In this document: positions 20,289-31,543 of the stretch, piece by piece
Position numbering within the stretch: position 1 is the stretch's first letter
Layout: every line of letters begins with the position of its first letter
Assembly (NCBI GenBank): GCA_033807775.1
Contig: CM066321.1
Coordinates: forward strand, 256,234,422-256,298,421
DNA length: 64,000 bases
DNA from: Saussurea involucrata
Lineage: Eukaryota; Streptophyta; Magnoliopsida; Asterales; Asteraceae
Direction: 5' to 3'
Position numbers and translations under genes: made by a program
Notes under the pieces: model-generated
Databases searched by the model: none
Seen by the model: the letters and a program-made list of their open reading frames with translations, nothing else
What the model was told of the DNA's origin: nothing

Positions 20289-22994
20289 TGTCACACCCCG
20301 CTAAAGCGGAAACACGGGATGTCACAGTTAATGTTTCAAAAGCAATAGGTAGAAGACAACACCAACTCATCACATCAAAATAGTACCAATACAACGAGTT
20401 TTAAAAGAAAATACAACTTGTCCATAAAAACGTAAAGTACAATGACATGATGAAATAATTTGATGACGCTAAAGTGATGCCTTCTAAAGTGCGTCCTTAC
20501 TTGCTATTTCCTGAAAAGCATGTAAAAGAGAGTGTCAACTAAAAATAGTTGGTGAGTTCATAGGTGTTGGTATACGCAAAAATGTAGTATAAGTTGTACG
20601 ATATTGTTTTGTAACGCATGCTCATGGTATATATAAAAAAAATGTAATGTAATGTGTAATGCCTCAGAGGTAGCAAACTAAGCCATTACTAAGCCTCATG
20701 ACCTTGTATTCATTTGCCCCGAGTCATCATGTCCTATCATTAACATGGCAGTGTAGTAATTAATGCACCCTGTTTTTATCGTAGGTGGGTGGTCAACCAA
20801 ATAACGTTATCCATAATTATCATGGCTCACACACGTGAGTTAATAGGTAATGTAAAGAAAAGTTGGGGACTTTTGTATGATAGCGCAAACTTAGAAACTT
20901 TCACATGTGCATACGTACCATAGAGAGCATTTAAACATGCGTAGTATTTCAGTAATAAAACGGTTGATATCGAATAAAGTTTGTAACATGCTTTTCACCC
21001 CAAAAATATGTAAAACAGTAAAAAGGGGCTATGAAGACTCACGGTGGTTTGCGTAGGTGTTTCCCGAATGCGTAATGTGATTCCGAAATGAGATCCTACT
21101 TCGATCCTACGAATGTAAGGACACTAGTAAGATTCTAGGTTCTAGACTTTGTCACTTAAATCTCCATCTCATCATAAAATGCCTTTGTTGTTAAATTTGT
21201 ATGTTGTTAAATGTTCTTTAATAGTTCATACTTAGAAGGAACGTTACATGTGATGGTTTTAAAATTACCGAAGTGTTGTAGAGGTAATAACGAAAATAAA
21301 TGTTTTAGGTCCATATGTAAATATGGTTTGGTGTTAGGTCATGTGTATTATGTATGTATGTACCACAATTCCATCATAAAAGATAAGAAAAGTTAGTAGT
21401 TAGATGTTAGATGTTAGATGTTAGATGCGTAAATGAAATGCGTAAATAAATACGTATAGGTATATTCCACAATTCCACCATGCAAATGGTGAAACGGGTA
21501 GAGTTAGATTAGTAATTGTGTCTAAGTAATATATGTATAATATACCACAATTTCATCACCAAAGGTGAGGAAAAGGATCAAGAGATAGCATATAGCTAGT
21601 ATACAATATAGTTGTTAGTAGTTAGAATTTGTTAGTCACTTTCGGTTACTGTTTGGATAACTTCCAGAGATTGTTAGGTTCTGATATTTTGTAGTCGGGT
21701 ACTTCCATGTGTTAGGAAACTTTTGACATAAGATTCATGATTTTTGGATCAACATAAGTACATAAAATAACACTTGACAAAAACAGTGACAGAAACACGT
21801 AGCTGTTGCACACTGTTTTTGTAAAAACTGTTTGAGGGTTCAAAACTTAATATTTTTCGGTGATTCCAGTGGGGTTTGATTCCCAACTCATAAAAGTAAA
21901 TTCCAGAAAAAGAATCACTGTATTTGGACCATTTTTGAGAGAGATAAGGGCATGCAAAGTCAGTAGAAATTTCTGACAGCAAGCTGATGAAAAAGGTCTT
22001 TTATATAAAAGCTATTTTCTAATTGGTTCTTCAAAAGATTTTGTTCTTTTTGTCAAGACACGATTTTTACTCAACTAAATCACATATTTTCAGATGAAAT
22101 CTTTGCTTTTTAATCATCCCAAGCAACATGCAAGGAACTTTAGAAAATCATCTTGCCAAAATACTTTCAAAACTTGTTGTTTTTGAGCTTTTGTAAACAC
22201 ATGCATACCAAACATTCTTAGGTCACTAATATGGGTTTGATTATGGATTCATCACCCTTTTTTAATGACATGCAAGATGTCATGGTGATAGATCTACAAA
22301 CATTAGTTTACCAAGAGTTGGATTTAGCAAGAAAAAGATGAAAACTTAGAGTTTTTAGAAGTTGAACTTTGAAAGAGAAGAGAAAGTTGTAGGAGGATGA
22401 TTAAAGGAAGTTACAAAAATGTTTTTACCTTGGTTTCTTGAAGATATGTGGCTGATTTTGGAAGCCTTGGAGAAGAGAATTCTTGAGAGAATATGGAGGT
22501 TTTGAGAGAAGAGTTTGTGAAATGAGTGAAAAGTGAAAATGGAGAGGGAGAGGGGGTATTTATGGAGTGAGAAAGAGGGGTTAGGGTGGTGATGGTGGTG
22601 TGTGGCCGGTTTTGGGAGAGGGGAAAGGGAGTGTGTGGAGTGTGGTTTTGTATAAAATGATTGTGTTTGTATTTAAATTAAATTTTTATTTAAATCTTTT
22701 AATTAATTGAATTATTAGATATTCTTAATTAATTGTTATTGATAATAATACTAGTTTAATTTGCTAGTATTTATTTTGTATATATATATATATATTTTAG
22801 TGTATACATGTTTTTAGTTGGCATTTTATGAGATGTATGGATAATTTCCTAAATTGAGGGATTTTAGACTGGATTTCTAAATTTTACCTACTGTGTCGGG
22901 TTTACTGCTAAAACTAGACAGTGTGACATAGAATAACTGTATCTGACATAATTAGTGCAGTTCTAACCTGAACGCGATTTTGACGGTTGTCACA
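20289..22994 (-). repeat. Element C 3' LTR (2706 bp)
   Basis: Begins TGTCACACCCCGCTAAAGCGG (small terminal hairpin CCGCT/AGCGG) and ends GGTTGTCACA. It contains three or four TTAGATG units (about 21403-21427) and a TA run (about 22780). Short frames inside (for example 21211-21396, 21749-21982) are repeated in the partner LTR and show no domain. Confidence 0.96.
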
Positions 22995-22995
22995 G

Positions 22996-23003
22996 TCTCC
23001 CCC
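22996..23003 (-). other. Element C polypurine tract
   Basis: TCTCCCCC on the plus strand; the coding strand reads GGGGGAGA beside the 3' LTR. Confidence 0.82.
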
Positions 23004-23028
23004 GGTTAAAAGAATTTCGTCCCGAAAT

Positions 23029-26000
23029 TCAAGAACTTTCGTCCGTAACCGGTTGTTTAGCAAATAAGTGAGGATACTTATGTTTCATGTAATCCTCTCG
23101 TTCCCATGTGTACTCAGGCCCACGCCTTGTGTTCCAATGAACTTTCACTATTGGAATCTTGCTTCGCCTAAGACGCTTGACCTCTCGGTCAAGTATTTCG
23201 ATTGGTTTTTCAACAATGCACAGTTTTTCATTGACTTGGACTTCCTCCAAAGGTACGGTTATTTCCTCGTTGACTAGGCATTTCTTTAGATTGGACACGT
23301 GAAAGGTGCTGTGAATTGCACTTAGTTCCTTTGGCAATTCCAGCCTGTATGCTACTGGTCCGATTCTTTCGGTGATTTTGAAGGGTCCAATGTATCGAGG
23401 GCTCAACTTTCCTCGTTTTCCAAATCGGACGGTTCCCTTCCAAGGGGATACTTTCAGAAATACTCTATCTCCAATCTGAAACTCTAACGGTTTCCTACGG
23501 TTGTCAGCATAACTCTTTTGACGATCTTGAGCTGCTTTGAGTCTATCCCTGATGATTGCGATCTTGTCGGTGGTTTCTTGCACAATGTCTGGACTAGACA
23601 ATTGTCTATCTCCAATCTCCAACCAACAAAGAGGTGATCGACACTTGCGTCCATACAGTGCTTCATATGGCGCACACTTGATACTGGTGTGATAGCTATT
23701 GTTGTAGGAGAACTCAACTAATGGCAAGTGGTTATCCCAACTTCCTCCGAAGTCTAACACGCATGCTCGAAGCATGTCTTCCAACGTTTGAATGGTTCGC
23801 TCGCTCTGGCCGTCTGTTTGGGGATGATAGGCGGTACTTAAATTCAACTGCGTTCCCAATGCTCTTTGAAGTGACTGCCAAAATCGAGACGTGAAACGGC
23901 TATCTCTATCTGAGATGATAGAAATCGGGACTCCATGTCGCGTAACAATTTCCTTGATGTAGATCTGAGCCAGTTTTTCCATCTTGTAGTCTTCTCGAAT
24001 CGGTAGGAAATGTGCAGATTTCGTGAACCGATCGACTATAACCCAAATTGAGTCGTGCCCTCGGGCAGTTCTTGGCAATTTGGTTATAAAATCCATGGTT
24101 ATTTGTTCCCATTTCCACTGGGGAATCTCTGGTTGTTGAAGCAAACCAGATGGTTTCTGATATACAGCTTTGACTTTTGAGCAAGTTACACATTTTCCTA
24201 CGTACACAGCAATATCCTTTTTCATTCCTGGCCACCAATAATATTCCCTTAAATCCTTATACATCTTATCCGCACCAGGATGAATTGAATATCGTGACTT
24301 GTGAGCTTCGTGCAGGATTATCTCCCGTACGTCGTTAGCTTTTGGGATCCAAACTCTATCCTTGAAATAACGTACTCCATCCACCTTAGTCTCAAATCTG
24401 CTTTCTATGCCGTGAAGGGTTTCGTCCTTCAAGTTTTCCGTTTTCATTGCTTCGGTCTGAGCTTCAAGAATTCGAGTCTTTAAGCTTGTTTGTACAAGAG
24501 CTCCCATTGCTCGTACACGTGAAGGTTTTGTCTTTTCCTTCCTACTCAAGGCATCAGCCACTACGTTGGCTTTTCCTGGATGATAACGAATATCACAATC
24601 GTAATCACTGAGTAGTTCTACCCATCTTCTTTGTCTCATGTTCAACATTTTCTGGTCTAGAATATGCTGAAGGCTCTTATGATCGGTGAAGATGGTACAC
24701 TTAGTGCCGTATAAATAATGTCTCCAAATCTTTAGAGCAAAAACCACAGCTCCGAGCTCTAAATCGTGTGTGGTATAGTTCTTCTCATGAACTTTCAGTT
24801 GTCGCGAAGCGTATGCTATCACCTTGTCCTTTTGCATTAATACGCAACCTAATCCTTGATGAGACGCGTCACAATATACCACAAAGTTATCGGTTCCTTC
24901 CGGTAACGCCAGAATTGGTGCATTGCACAACTTCTTCTTCAATAACTGAAAGGCCTTTTCTTGTGATTCTCCCCAAATAAATTTACTATCCTTTTGGGTC
25001 AGTGTTGTGAGTGGTTTAGCGATTTTGGAGAAATTTTCAATAAATCGCCTGTAATACCCTGCCAATCCCAGAAATTGACGTATTTCTGTTGGCGTTTTGG
25101 GAGCTTCCCATTTCTTAACGGCTTCTACTTTGGCTGGATCTACGTGAATTCCTTTTTCTCCAATTACGTGCCCAAGAAAGTGTACTTCTCTAATCCAAAA
25201 TTCGCACTTAGAGAATTTGGCGTACAATTTCTGTTCCTTAAGGAGTTCTAGAATTACGCTTAAATGCTGCTCATGATCCTCCTTACTTCGAGAGTAAATC
25301 AGAATGTCATCTATAAACACTATCACAAACTTGTCAAGGTATGGTCGGCATACCCTGTTCATTAAATCCATGAATACTGCTGGAGCATTGGTTAAACCGA
25401 AAGGCATAACCAAAAACTCGTAGTGTCCATAACGGGTCCTAAAGGCTGTCTTAGGAATGTCCTCCTCTCGAACTCTTAATTGATGATAACCTGATCGAAG
25501 ATCAATCTTAGAAAAATACGTTGCGCCTTGCAACTGGTCAAATAAATCGTCTATTCGAGGTAGAGGATATCGGTTCTTGATCGTTAACTTGCTCAATTCC
25601 CTATAGTCGATGCACATTCGAAACGATCCATCCTTTTTCTTAACGAACAGAACTGGAGCTCCCCAAGGTGAATAACTTGGTCTAATAAAGTCCTTGTCCA
25701 ACAGTTCCTGAAGTTGGCTTGACAACTCTTGCATTTCGGCGGGTGCTAAGCGATAGGGTGCCTTAGCTATAGGTGCTGCTCCGGGTATAAGGTCAATTTG
25801 AAATTCAACTTGTCCAAACGGGGGCAGTCCAGGCAATTCGTCAGGAAACACTTCCGGGTGATCTTTTACCACGAGAATGTCTTGAATTCGCCTTTCCTTG
25901 GACTTCTTCTCGTCTATGAGTGCCAAAAATGCAACACATTCCTTCCTCAGATACTTACGAGCCTTAATACTTGACACCAGCTCTACGCTTCTTCCAACTT

Positions 26001-27543
26001 TGTGTCCTTGTATTACTAGGGTTCCTCCGTCTTGCAAAGGTATTCTAACCGACTTATCAAAACAGCAAATCTCCGCTCGATTCTTAGATAACCAGTCCAT
26101 TCCTATAACTATGTCAAAACTCCCCAAATCGATAGGAATAAGATCAACGCTAAACAATTTATCGGCTAGATTTAAAGTACAATCTAAGATTACATCCTTA
26201 GCCTCGAATTTGTGACCATTAGCAACCTCAATAACATAAGCATTCGACATTCTCCTAGATTCCAAGTTAATTAGTGGTCTAAACTCCAATGAAATAAAAC
26301 TTCTATCCGCTCCAGTGTCAAATAATACTGATGCGTAGTGGTTGTTTATGAGAAACGTACCTGTCACCACATTAGGGTCGCGACGTGCTTCGTCAGCTCC
26401 AATGACAAATGCCCGTCCTCGAGCCTGTCCTCCTTGGTTTCCCTGATTGACTTGTCTCGTCTGATTCCCCTTGTAGTTATTGTTCGGTTTCCTTCCAAAC
26501 TTTGGGCAGGTATTCCGGTAGTGATCCGGACTTCCACATTCATAACATGCCCTCCTTCCTTCTATAGGGCCCTTTCCGCTTTTACAGAACTTAGCGGGAT
26601 GACCTAGCCGCTTACAGTTATCACAGATGACGCAGGCTCCTTCGTGATGGTAGTTACACTTGTTACACTTAGGAAAGGATCCCTTGTACTGACCTGGTTC
26701 CTCTGTGCTTAGTCCGAAATTCCTTACAATACTCCTATCCTTACTTGCACTACCAAGGGATTTCTTCCCTGACTGGTACTCCGGCTTCCTCTTATGGCTA
26801 GCACTACCCGATGATAGAGTTCCAGCTCTCACAGCATCGTTTGTTAGGGTAGTTGCCATTGCTACAACCTCTTGAATTGTGGTCAATTTTGCCGAGGTAA
26901 CCATTCCTCGAATTCCCGGTGCTAGTCCCCATAAGTATCGGTCAATTCTCTTACTCTCGGGAGTGACCATGTGAGGTACCAGTTTTGCAAGTTCGTGGAA
27001 ACGAGCTGTGTATCGATCTATGTCAGCTCCGATCATAGTATGGTTCCAGAATTCAACTTCTAGCTTCTGGAGTTCACTCTTTGGGCAGTACTCCTCAATG
27101 AGCAACTCTTTGAATTCCTCCCATGTGAGCTTGTAGGCATCTTCCCTTCCACGGGTCTGAACCTGGATATTCCACCAAGTTAGTGCCCTACCTTGGAGTT
27201 GACATGTAGCATATTCCACCTTGCGGTCCTCCGAACACTTGCTAATATGGAGCACCGACTCCATGCTATCAATCCATGTAAGCAATCCTACGACGCCTTC
27301 CTTTCCATGGAATTCTTTGGGCTTACAAGACATAAAGGTCTTGTAGTTACATCCGGTGTCGTTATTTCCCGAGCTTCCTCCGCTACCTCCTTGATTCCTT
27401 GGGATTGCATTGAGGCCGGCGGTTACTTGTGAGACGATGTTAGGTATGGCTTCTTGAATGCGTTGTGCAATGATTCGTGCGATGTCGGGCGTTTGGTTTT
27501 CGGGGGTATCTTCCGTGTGACGTGTAGACCTTCTTGGAGGCAT
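23029..27543 (-). CDS. Element C Gag-Pol polyprotein, 1504 aa, intact
   Basis: One open frame from the ATG to a stop just before the PPT. Gag domain about residues 85-240; three Cys/His clusters (293-304, 307-320 and 333-346, the last two CX2CX4HX4C); protease DTGADRSF at about 409; RT about 575-760 with catalytic FIDD at 743-746; RNase H about 888-985 (Asp 892, Glu 929, Asp 954); integrase zinc domain with His 1088, Cys 1118 and Cys 1121; catalytic triad Asp 1151, Asp 1212, Glu 1248 (35-residue spacing); chromo-like C-terminus about 1455-1495. It makes virus-like particles, copies the RNA and inserts the DNA. All catalytic residues are present, so it is probably functional. The length is normal for this family. 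Confidence 0.96.
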   Translation of the reverse strand: MPPRRSTRHTEDTPENQTPDIARIIAQRIQEAIPNIVSQVTAGLNAIPRNQGGSGGSSGNNDTGCNYKTFMSCKPKEFHGKEGVVGLLTWIDSMESVLHISKCSEDRKVEYATCQLQGRALTWWNIQVQTRGREDAYKLTWEEFKELLIEEYCPKSELQKLEVEFWNHTMIGADIDRYTARFHELAKLVPHMVTPESKRIDRYLWGLAPGIRGMVTSAKLTTIQEVVAMATTLTNDAVRAGTLSSGSASHKRKPEYQSGKKSLGSASKDRSIVRNFGLSTEEPGQYKGSFPKCNKCNYHHEGACVICDNCKRLGHPAKFCKSGKGPIEGRRACYECGSPDHYRNTCPKFGRKPNNNYKGNQTRQVNQGNQGGQARGRAFVIGADEARRDPNVVTGTFLINNHYASVLFDTGADRSFISLEFRPLINLESRRMSNAYVIEVANGHKFEAKDVILDCTLNLADKLFSVDLIPIDLGSFDIVIGMDWLSKNRAEICCFDKSVRIPLQDGGTLVIQGHKVGRSVELVSSIKARKYLRKECVAFLALIDEKKSKERRIQDILVVKDHPEVFPDELPGLPPFGQVEFQIDLIPGAAPIAKAPYRLAPAEMQELSSQLQELLDKDFIRPSYSPWGAPVLFVKKKDGSFRMCIDYRELSKLTIKNRYPLPRIDDLFDQLQGATYFSKIDLRSGYHQLRVREEDIPKTAFRTRYGHYEFLVMPFGLTNAPAVFMDLMNRVCRPYLDKFVIVFIDDILIYSRSKEDHEQHLSVILELLKEQKLYAKFSKCEFWIREVHFLGHVIGEKGIHVDPAKVEAVKKWEAPKTPTEIRQFLGLAGYYRRFIENFSKIAKPLTTLTQKDSKFIWGESQEKAFQLLKKKLCNAPILALPEGTDNFVVYCDASHQGLGCVLMQKDKVIAYASRQLKVHEKNYTTHDLELGAVVFALKIWRHYLYGTKCTIFTDHKSLQHILDQKMLNMRQRRWVELLSDYDCDIRYHPGKANVVADALSRKEKTKPSRVRAMGALVQTSLKTRILEAQTEAMKTENLKDETLHGIESRFETKVDGVRYFKDRVWIPKANDVREIILHEAHKSRYSIHPGADKMYKDLREYYWWPGMKKDIAVYVGKCVTCSKVKAVYQKPSGLLQQPEIPQWKWEQITMDFITKLPRTARGHDSIWVIVDRFTKSAHFLPIREDYKMEKLAQIYIKEIVTRHGVPISIISDRDSRFTSRFWQSLQRALGTQLNLSTAYHPQTDGQSERTIQTLEDMLRACVLDFGGSWDNHLPLVEFSYNNSYHTSIKCAPYEALYGRKCRSPLCWLEIGDRQLSSPDIVQETTDKIAIIRDRLKAAQDRQKSYADNRRKPLEFQIGDRVFLKVSPWKGTVRFGKRGKLSPRYIGPFKITERIGPVAYRLELPKELSAIHSTFHVSNLKKCLVNEEITVPLEEVQVNEKLCIVEKPIEILDREVKRLRRSKIPIVKVHWNTRRGPEYTWEREDYMKHKYPHLFAKQPVTDESS

Positions 27544-27853
27544 GATTCTAAAACATATTTGTAGAAGAAATTTGTTTTAGTATAGTTTGTAAAGTCTTTG
27601 AATTCGTATTTTCAAAAAGTTTAAGATCAACAAGTTTTCATTCGGATATTTGAGCAATAAGTAAAGTGTAGAGTAATTAGACAATTTAACTAAAAACTTC
27701 CCAGACATTTTCATTAATTTTTGGTGGTTTTACAAAATTTCCGGCGTGTATCATATACCGGTACAATTTTAAATGGAAGTACAACTTAAAATAAATGATA
27801 AGTAATAAAATATTTTCTCCAAAAGATCATTCCCCATGCCAAACCCGTTCATA

Positions 27854-28486
27854 CTATGCCAAGTATGCTCCTAGCACGAGTAGAAACAACAACAACATTA
27901 GCACCATTCCTACAACCAAGCTTGTAGCTTGAGCCCTTGAAGCCATCTCTCTCGCCATTCTTGCACTATCTCTTGCTTGCGTCGACACGACGGTTAGTTG
28001 GTGCGTGAGTTCTACTAGCTCTGTTAGAACTTGGGCTTGATGAGTCACTCTGACTTGACATCCATGCAACTCGGTTGTCATGGCCCGAATGTGTTGATCC
28101 CTTGCTATTCCTAACTCAGTCAAGCGTCCAATCGGTACGCCGGGGGCAACCCTTGATGGTTCTGGCGCCTCGGGACGAGGAGTTGCTAGCGTGACTCTCC
28201 TAGGGATCGGAACACTTTTCCTAGCCGTTTGACGGATACGAAGTCCTCCGGACGACGGTTGTACGATTATTGGAGTGGGTCTTGGTAGAACCGTGTTGGG
28301 TGATACTCTCGGTCCATCGTATGGGTCTCGTTCGCTCGACACCTCGGGTTCCGAGTCCGTGCTATTGTAGGGGTCATCTTCTTGTCGGTTGCTAGACGGG
28401 ATATCTTGCGATCGCCCCGTGTTGTGGCCCGATGCATTGGTTGAGTATGACGCGGGAGTGTAAGAAGGATTTGATGACGACGACAT
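27854..28486 (-). CDS. Element C leader ORF, 210 aa, predicted tail-anchored protein
   Basis: Lies between PBS and gag, same strand, in its own frame; about 310 bp of AT-rich non-coding DNA separates it from gag. Residues 1-80 are Ser/Pro/Asp-rich and probably disordered (SSSNPSYTPASYSTN, NSTDSEPEVSSERDPYDGP); 80-120 are basic and Pro-rich; 120-185 look helical with regular Leu/Val spacing (VLTELVELTHQLTVVS); the last about 22 residues are hydrophobic (VVGMVLMLLLFLLVLGAYLA), a membrane segment with only a few residues after it. That design is of a tail-anchored protein. I recognise no family. It must precede gag on the same RNA, so gag translation would need reinitiation, leaky scanning or another route. 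Confidence 0.7.
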   Translation of the reverse strand: MSSSSNPSYTPASYSTNASGHNTGRSQDIPSSNRQEDDPYNSTDSEPEVSSERDPYDGPRVSPNTVLPRPTPIIVQPSSGGLRIRQTARKSVPIPRRVTLATPRPEAPEPSRVAPGVPIGRLTELGIARDQHIRAMTTELHGCQVRVTHQAQVLTELVELTHQLTVVSTQARDSARMAREMASRAQATSLVVGMVLMLLLFLLVLGAYLA

Positions 28487-28804
28487 AGTAAAACTGAAGC
28501 AAAAGTGTACTTAGTAACCTATCGCATAAAGGATGTATCCTATCCTACGCCATGTCTATGTTCTAAGCATGCTCCTAACGAGTGTATGTAAAAATCGACA
28601 TACTCCTACTATAACCATTTCTAGTCTCGCATTAACCTACCTTAATCAAACATAGGTGATCAGGCTATGTTTAATTGAAGTCTGTTAATGCCATTCTAGA
28701 CTTAGTTATACTAGTAGTAAGTTTAAATGTTTTCATGTCAGTTTTTGGACAATTGGTTATAGTTGGGTTCTTCCGATGAAAGACCGATGTTCTCTATAAC
28801 CTTT

Positions 28805-28817
28805 GGCTCTGATACCA
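28805..28817 (-). other. Element C primer-binding site (initiator tRNA-Met)
   Basis: TGGTATCAGAGCC on the coding strand, 4 bp after the 5' LTR. Confidence 0.93.
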
Positions 28818-28821
28818 CTTC

Positions 28822-31538
28822 TGTCACACCCCGCTAAAGCGGAAACACGGGATGTCACAGTTAATGTTTCAAAAGCAATAGGTAGAAGACAACACCAACT
28901 CATCACATCAAAATAGTACCAATACAACGAGTTTTAAAAGAAAATACAACTTGTCCATAAAAACGTAAAGTACAATGACATGATGAAATAATTTGATGAC
29001 GCTAAAGTGATGCCTTCTAAAGTGCGTCCTTACTTGCTATTTCCTGAAAAGCATGTAAAAGAGAGTGTCAACTAAAAATAGTTGGTGAGTTCATAGGTGT
29101 TGGTATACGCAAAAATGTAGTATAAGTTGTACGATATTGTTTTGTAACGCATGCTCATGGTATATATAAAAAAAATGTAATGTAATGTGTAATGCCTCAG
29201 AGGTAGCAAACTAAGCCATTACTAAGCCTCATGACCTTGTATTCATTTGCCCCGAGTCATCATGTCCTATCATTAACATGGCAGTGTAGTAATTAATGCA
29301 CCCTGTTTTTATCGTAGGTGGGTGGTCAACCAAATAACGTTATCCATAATTATCATGGCTCACACACGTGAGTTAATAGGTAATGTAAAGAAAAGTTGGG
29401 GACTTTTGTATGATAGCGCAAACTTAGAAACTTTCACATGTGCATACGTACCATAGAGAGCATTTAAACATGCGTAGTATTTCAGTAATAAAACGGTTGA
29501 TATCGAATAAAGTTTGTAACATGCTTTTCACCCCAAAAATATGTAAAACAGTAAAAAGGGGCTATGAAGACTCACGGTGGTTTGCGTAGGTGTTTCCCGA
29601 ATGCGTAATGTGATTCCGAAATGAGATCCTACTTCGATCCTACGAATGTAAGGACACTAGTAAGATTCTAGGTTCTAGACTTTGTCACTTAAATCTCCAT
29701 CTCATCATAAAATGCCTTTGTTGTTAAATTTGTATGTTGTTAAATGTTCTTTAATAGTTCATACTTAGAAGGAACGTTACATGTGATGGTTTTAAAATTG
29801 CCGAAGTGTTGTAGAGGTAATAACGAAAATAAATGTTTTAGGTCCATATGTAAATATGGTTTGGTGTTAGGTCATGTGTATTATGTATGTATGTACCACA
29901 ATTCCATCATAAAAGATAAGAAAAGTTAGTAGTTAGATGTTAGATGTTAGATGTTAGATGTTAGATGCGTAAATGAAATGCGTAAATAAATACGTATAGG
30001 TATATTCCACAATTCCACCATGCAAATGGTGAAACGGGTAGAGTTAGATTAGTAATTGTGTCTAAGTAATATATGTATAATATACCACAATTTCATCACC
30101 AAAGGTGAGGAAAAGGATCAAGAGATAGCATATAGCTAGTATACAATATAGTTGTTAGTAGTTAGAATTTGTTAGTCACTTTCGGTTACTGTTTGGATAA
30201 CTTCCAGAGATTGTTAGGTTCTGATATTTTGTAGTCGGGTACTTCCATGTGTTAGGAAACTTTTGACATAAGATTCATGATTTTTGGATCAACATAAGTA
30301 CATAAAATAACACTTGACAAAAACAGTGACAGAAACACGTAGCTGTTGCACACTGTTTTTGTAAAAACTGTTTGAGGGTTCAAAACTTAATATTTTTCGG
30401 TGATTCCAGTGGGGTTTGATTCCCAACTCATAAAAGTAAATTCCAGAAAAAGAATCACTGTATTTGGACCATTTTTGAGAGAGATAAGGGCATGCAAAGT
30501 CAGTAGAAATTTCTGACAGCAAGCTGATGAAAAAGGTCTTTTATATAAAAGCTATTTTCTAATTGGTTCTTCAAAAGATTTTGTTCTTTTTGTCAAGACA
30601 CGATTTTTACTCAACTAAATCACATATTTTCAGATGAAATCTTTGCTTTTTAATCATCCCAAGCAACATGCAAGGAACTTTAGAAAATCATCTTGCCAAA
30701 ATACTTTCAAAACTTGTTGTTTTTGAGCTTTTGTAAACACATGCATACCAAACATTCTTAGGTCACTAATATGGGTTTGATTATGGATTCATCACCCTTT
30801 TTTAATGACATGCAAGATGTCATGGTGATAGATCTACAAACATTAGTTTACCAAGAGTTGGATTTAGCAAGAAAAAGATGAAAACTTAGAGTTTTTAGAA
30901 GTTGAACTTTGAAAGAGAAGAGAAAGTTGTAGGAGGATGATTAAAGGAAGTTACAAAAATGTTTTTACCTTGGTTTCTTGAAGATATGTGGCTGATTTTG
31001 GAAGCCTTGGAGAAGAGAATTCTTGAGAGAATATGGAGGTTTTGAGAGAAGAGTTTGTGAAATGAGTGAAGAGTGAAAATGGAGAGGGAGAGGGGGTATT
31101 TATGGAGTGAGAAAGAGGGGTTAGGGTGGTGATGGTGGTGTGTGGCCGGTTTTGGGAGAGGGGAAAGGGAGTGTGTGGAGTGTGGTTTTGTATAAAATGA
31201 TTGTGTTTGTATTTAAATTAAATTTTTATTTAAATCTTTTAATTAATTGAATTATTAGATATTCTTAATTAATTGTTATTGATAATAATACTAGTTTAAT
31301 TTGCTAGTATTTATTTTGTATATATATATATATATATATTTTAGTGTATACATGTTTTTAGTTGGCATTTTATGAGATGTATGGATAATTTCCTAAATTG
31401 AGGGATTTTAGACTGGATTTCTAAATTTTCCCTACTGTGTCGGGTTTACTGCTAAAACTAGACAGTGTGACATAGAATAACTGTATCTGACATAATTAGT
31501 GCAGTTCTAACCTGAACGCGATTTTGACGGTTGTCACA
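28822..31538 (-). repeat. Element C 5' LTR (2717 bp)
   Basis: Nearly identical to 20289-22994. Substitutions noticed: AAATTGCCG against AAATTACCG near 29800, GTGAAGAG against GTGAAAAG near 31070, TTTTCCCTA against TTTTACCTA near 31430. It ends at TGTCACA before the TSD TTTAC. Confidence 0.96.
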
Positions 31539-31543
31539 TTTAC

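Larger units (their letters stand above)
20289..31538 (-). mobile_element. Element C: intact Ty3/gypsy retrotransposon (Tekay/Del-like)
   Basis: 11250 bp with the perfect TSD TTTAC (20284-20288, 31539-31543), 2.7-kb LTRs, PBS, PPT and one full-length gag-pol frame. The LTRs differ by three substitutions seen by eye plus two short repeat-length changes (one more TTAGATG unit and a longer TA run in the 5' copy), so it is the youngest insertion here. It interrupts B gag. It has an additional 210-codon frame between PBS and gag. Of all elements in the window this is the only candidate for autonomous movement. The lineage name is inferred from the long LTRs and the chromo-like integrase end. Confidence 0.96.

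Noticed and set aside
21211..21982. Small frames in the C LTR, repeated at 29744-30522
   Set aside because: Conserved only because the two LTRs are nearly identical; no start context, domain or independent conservation.
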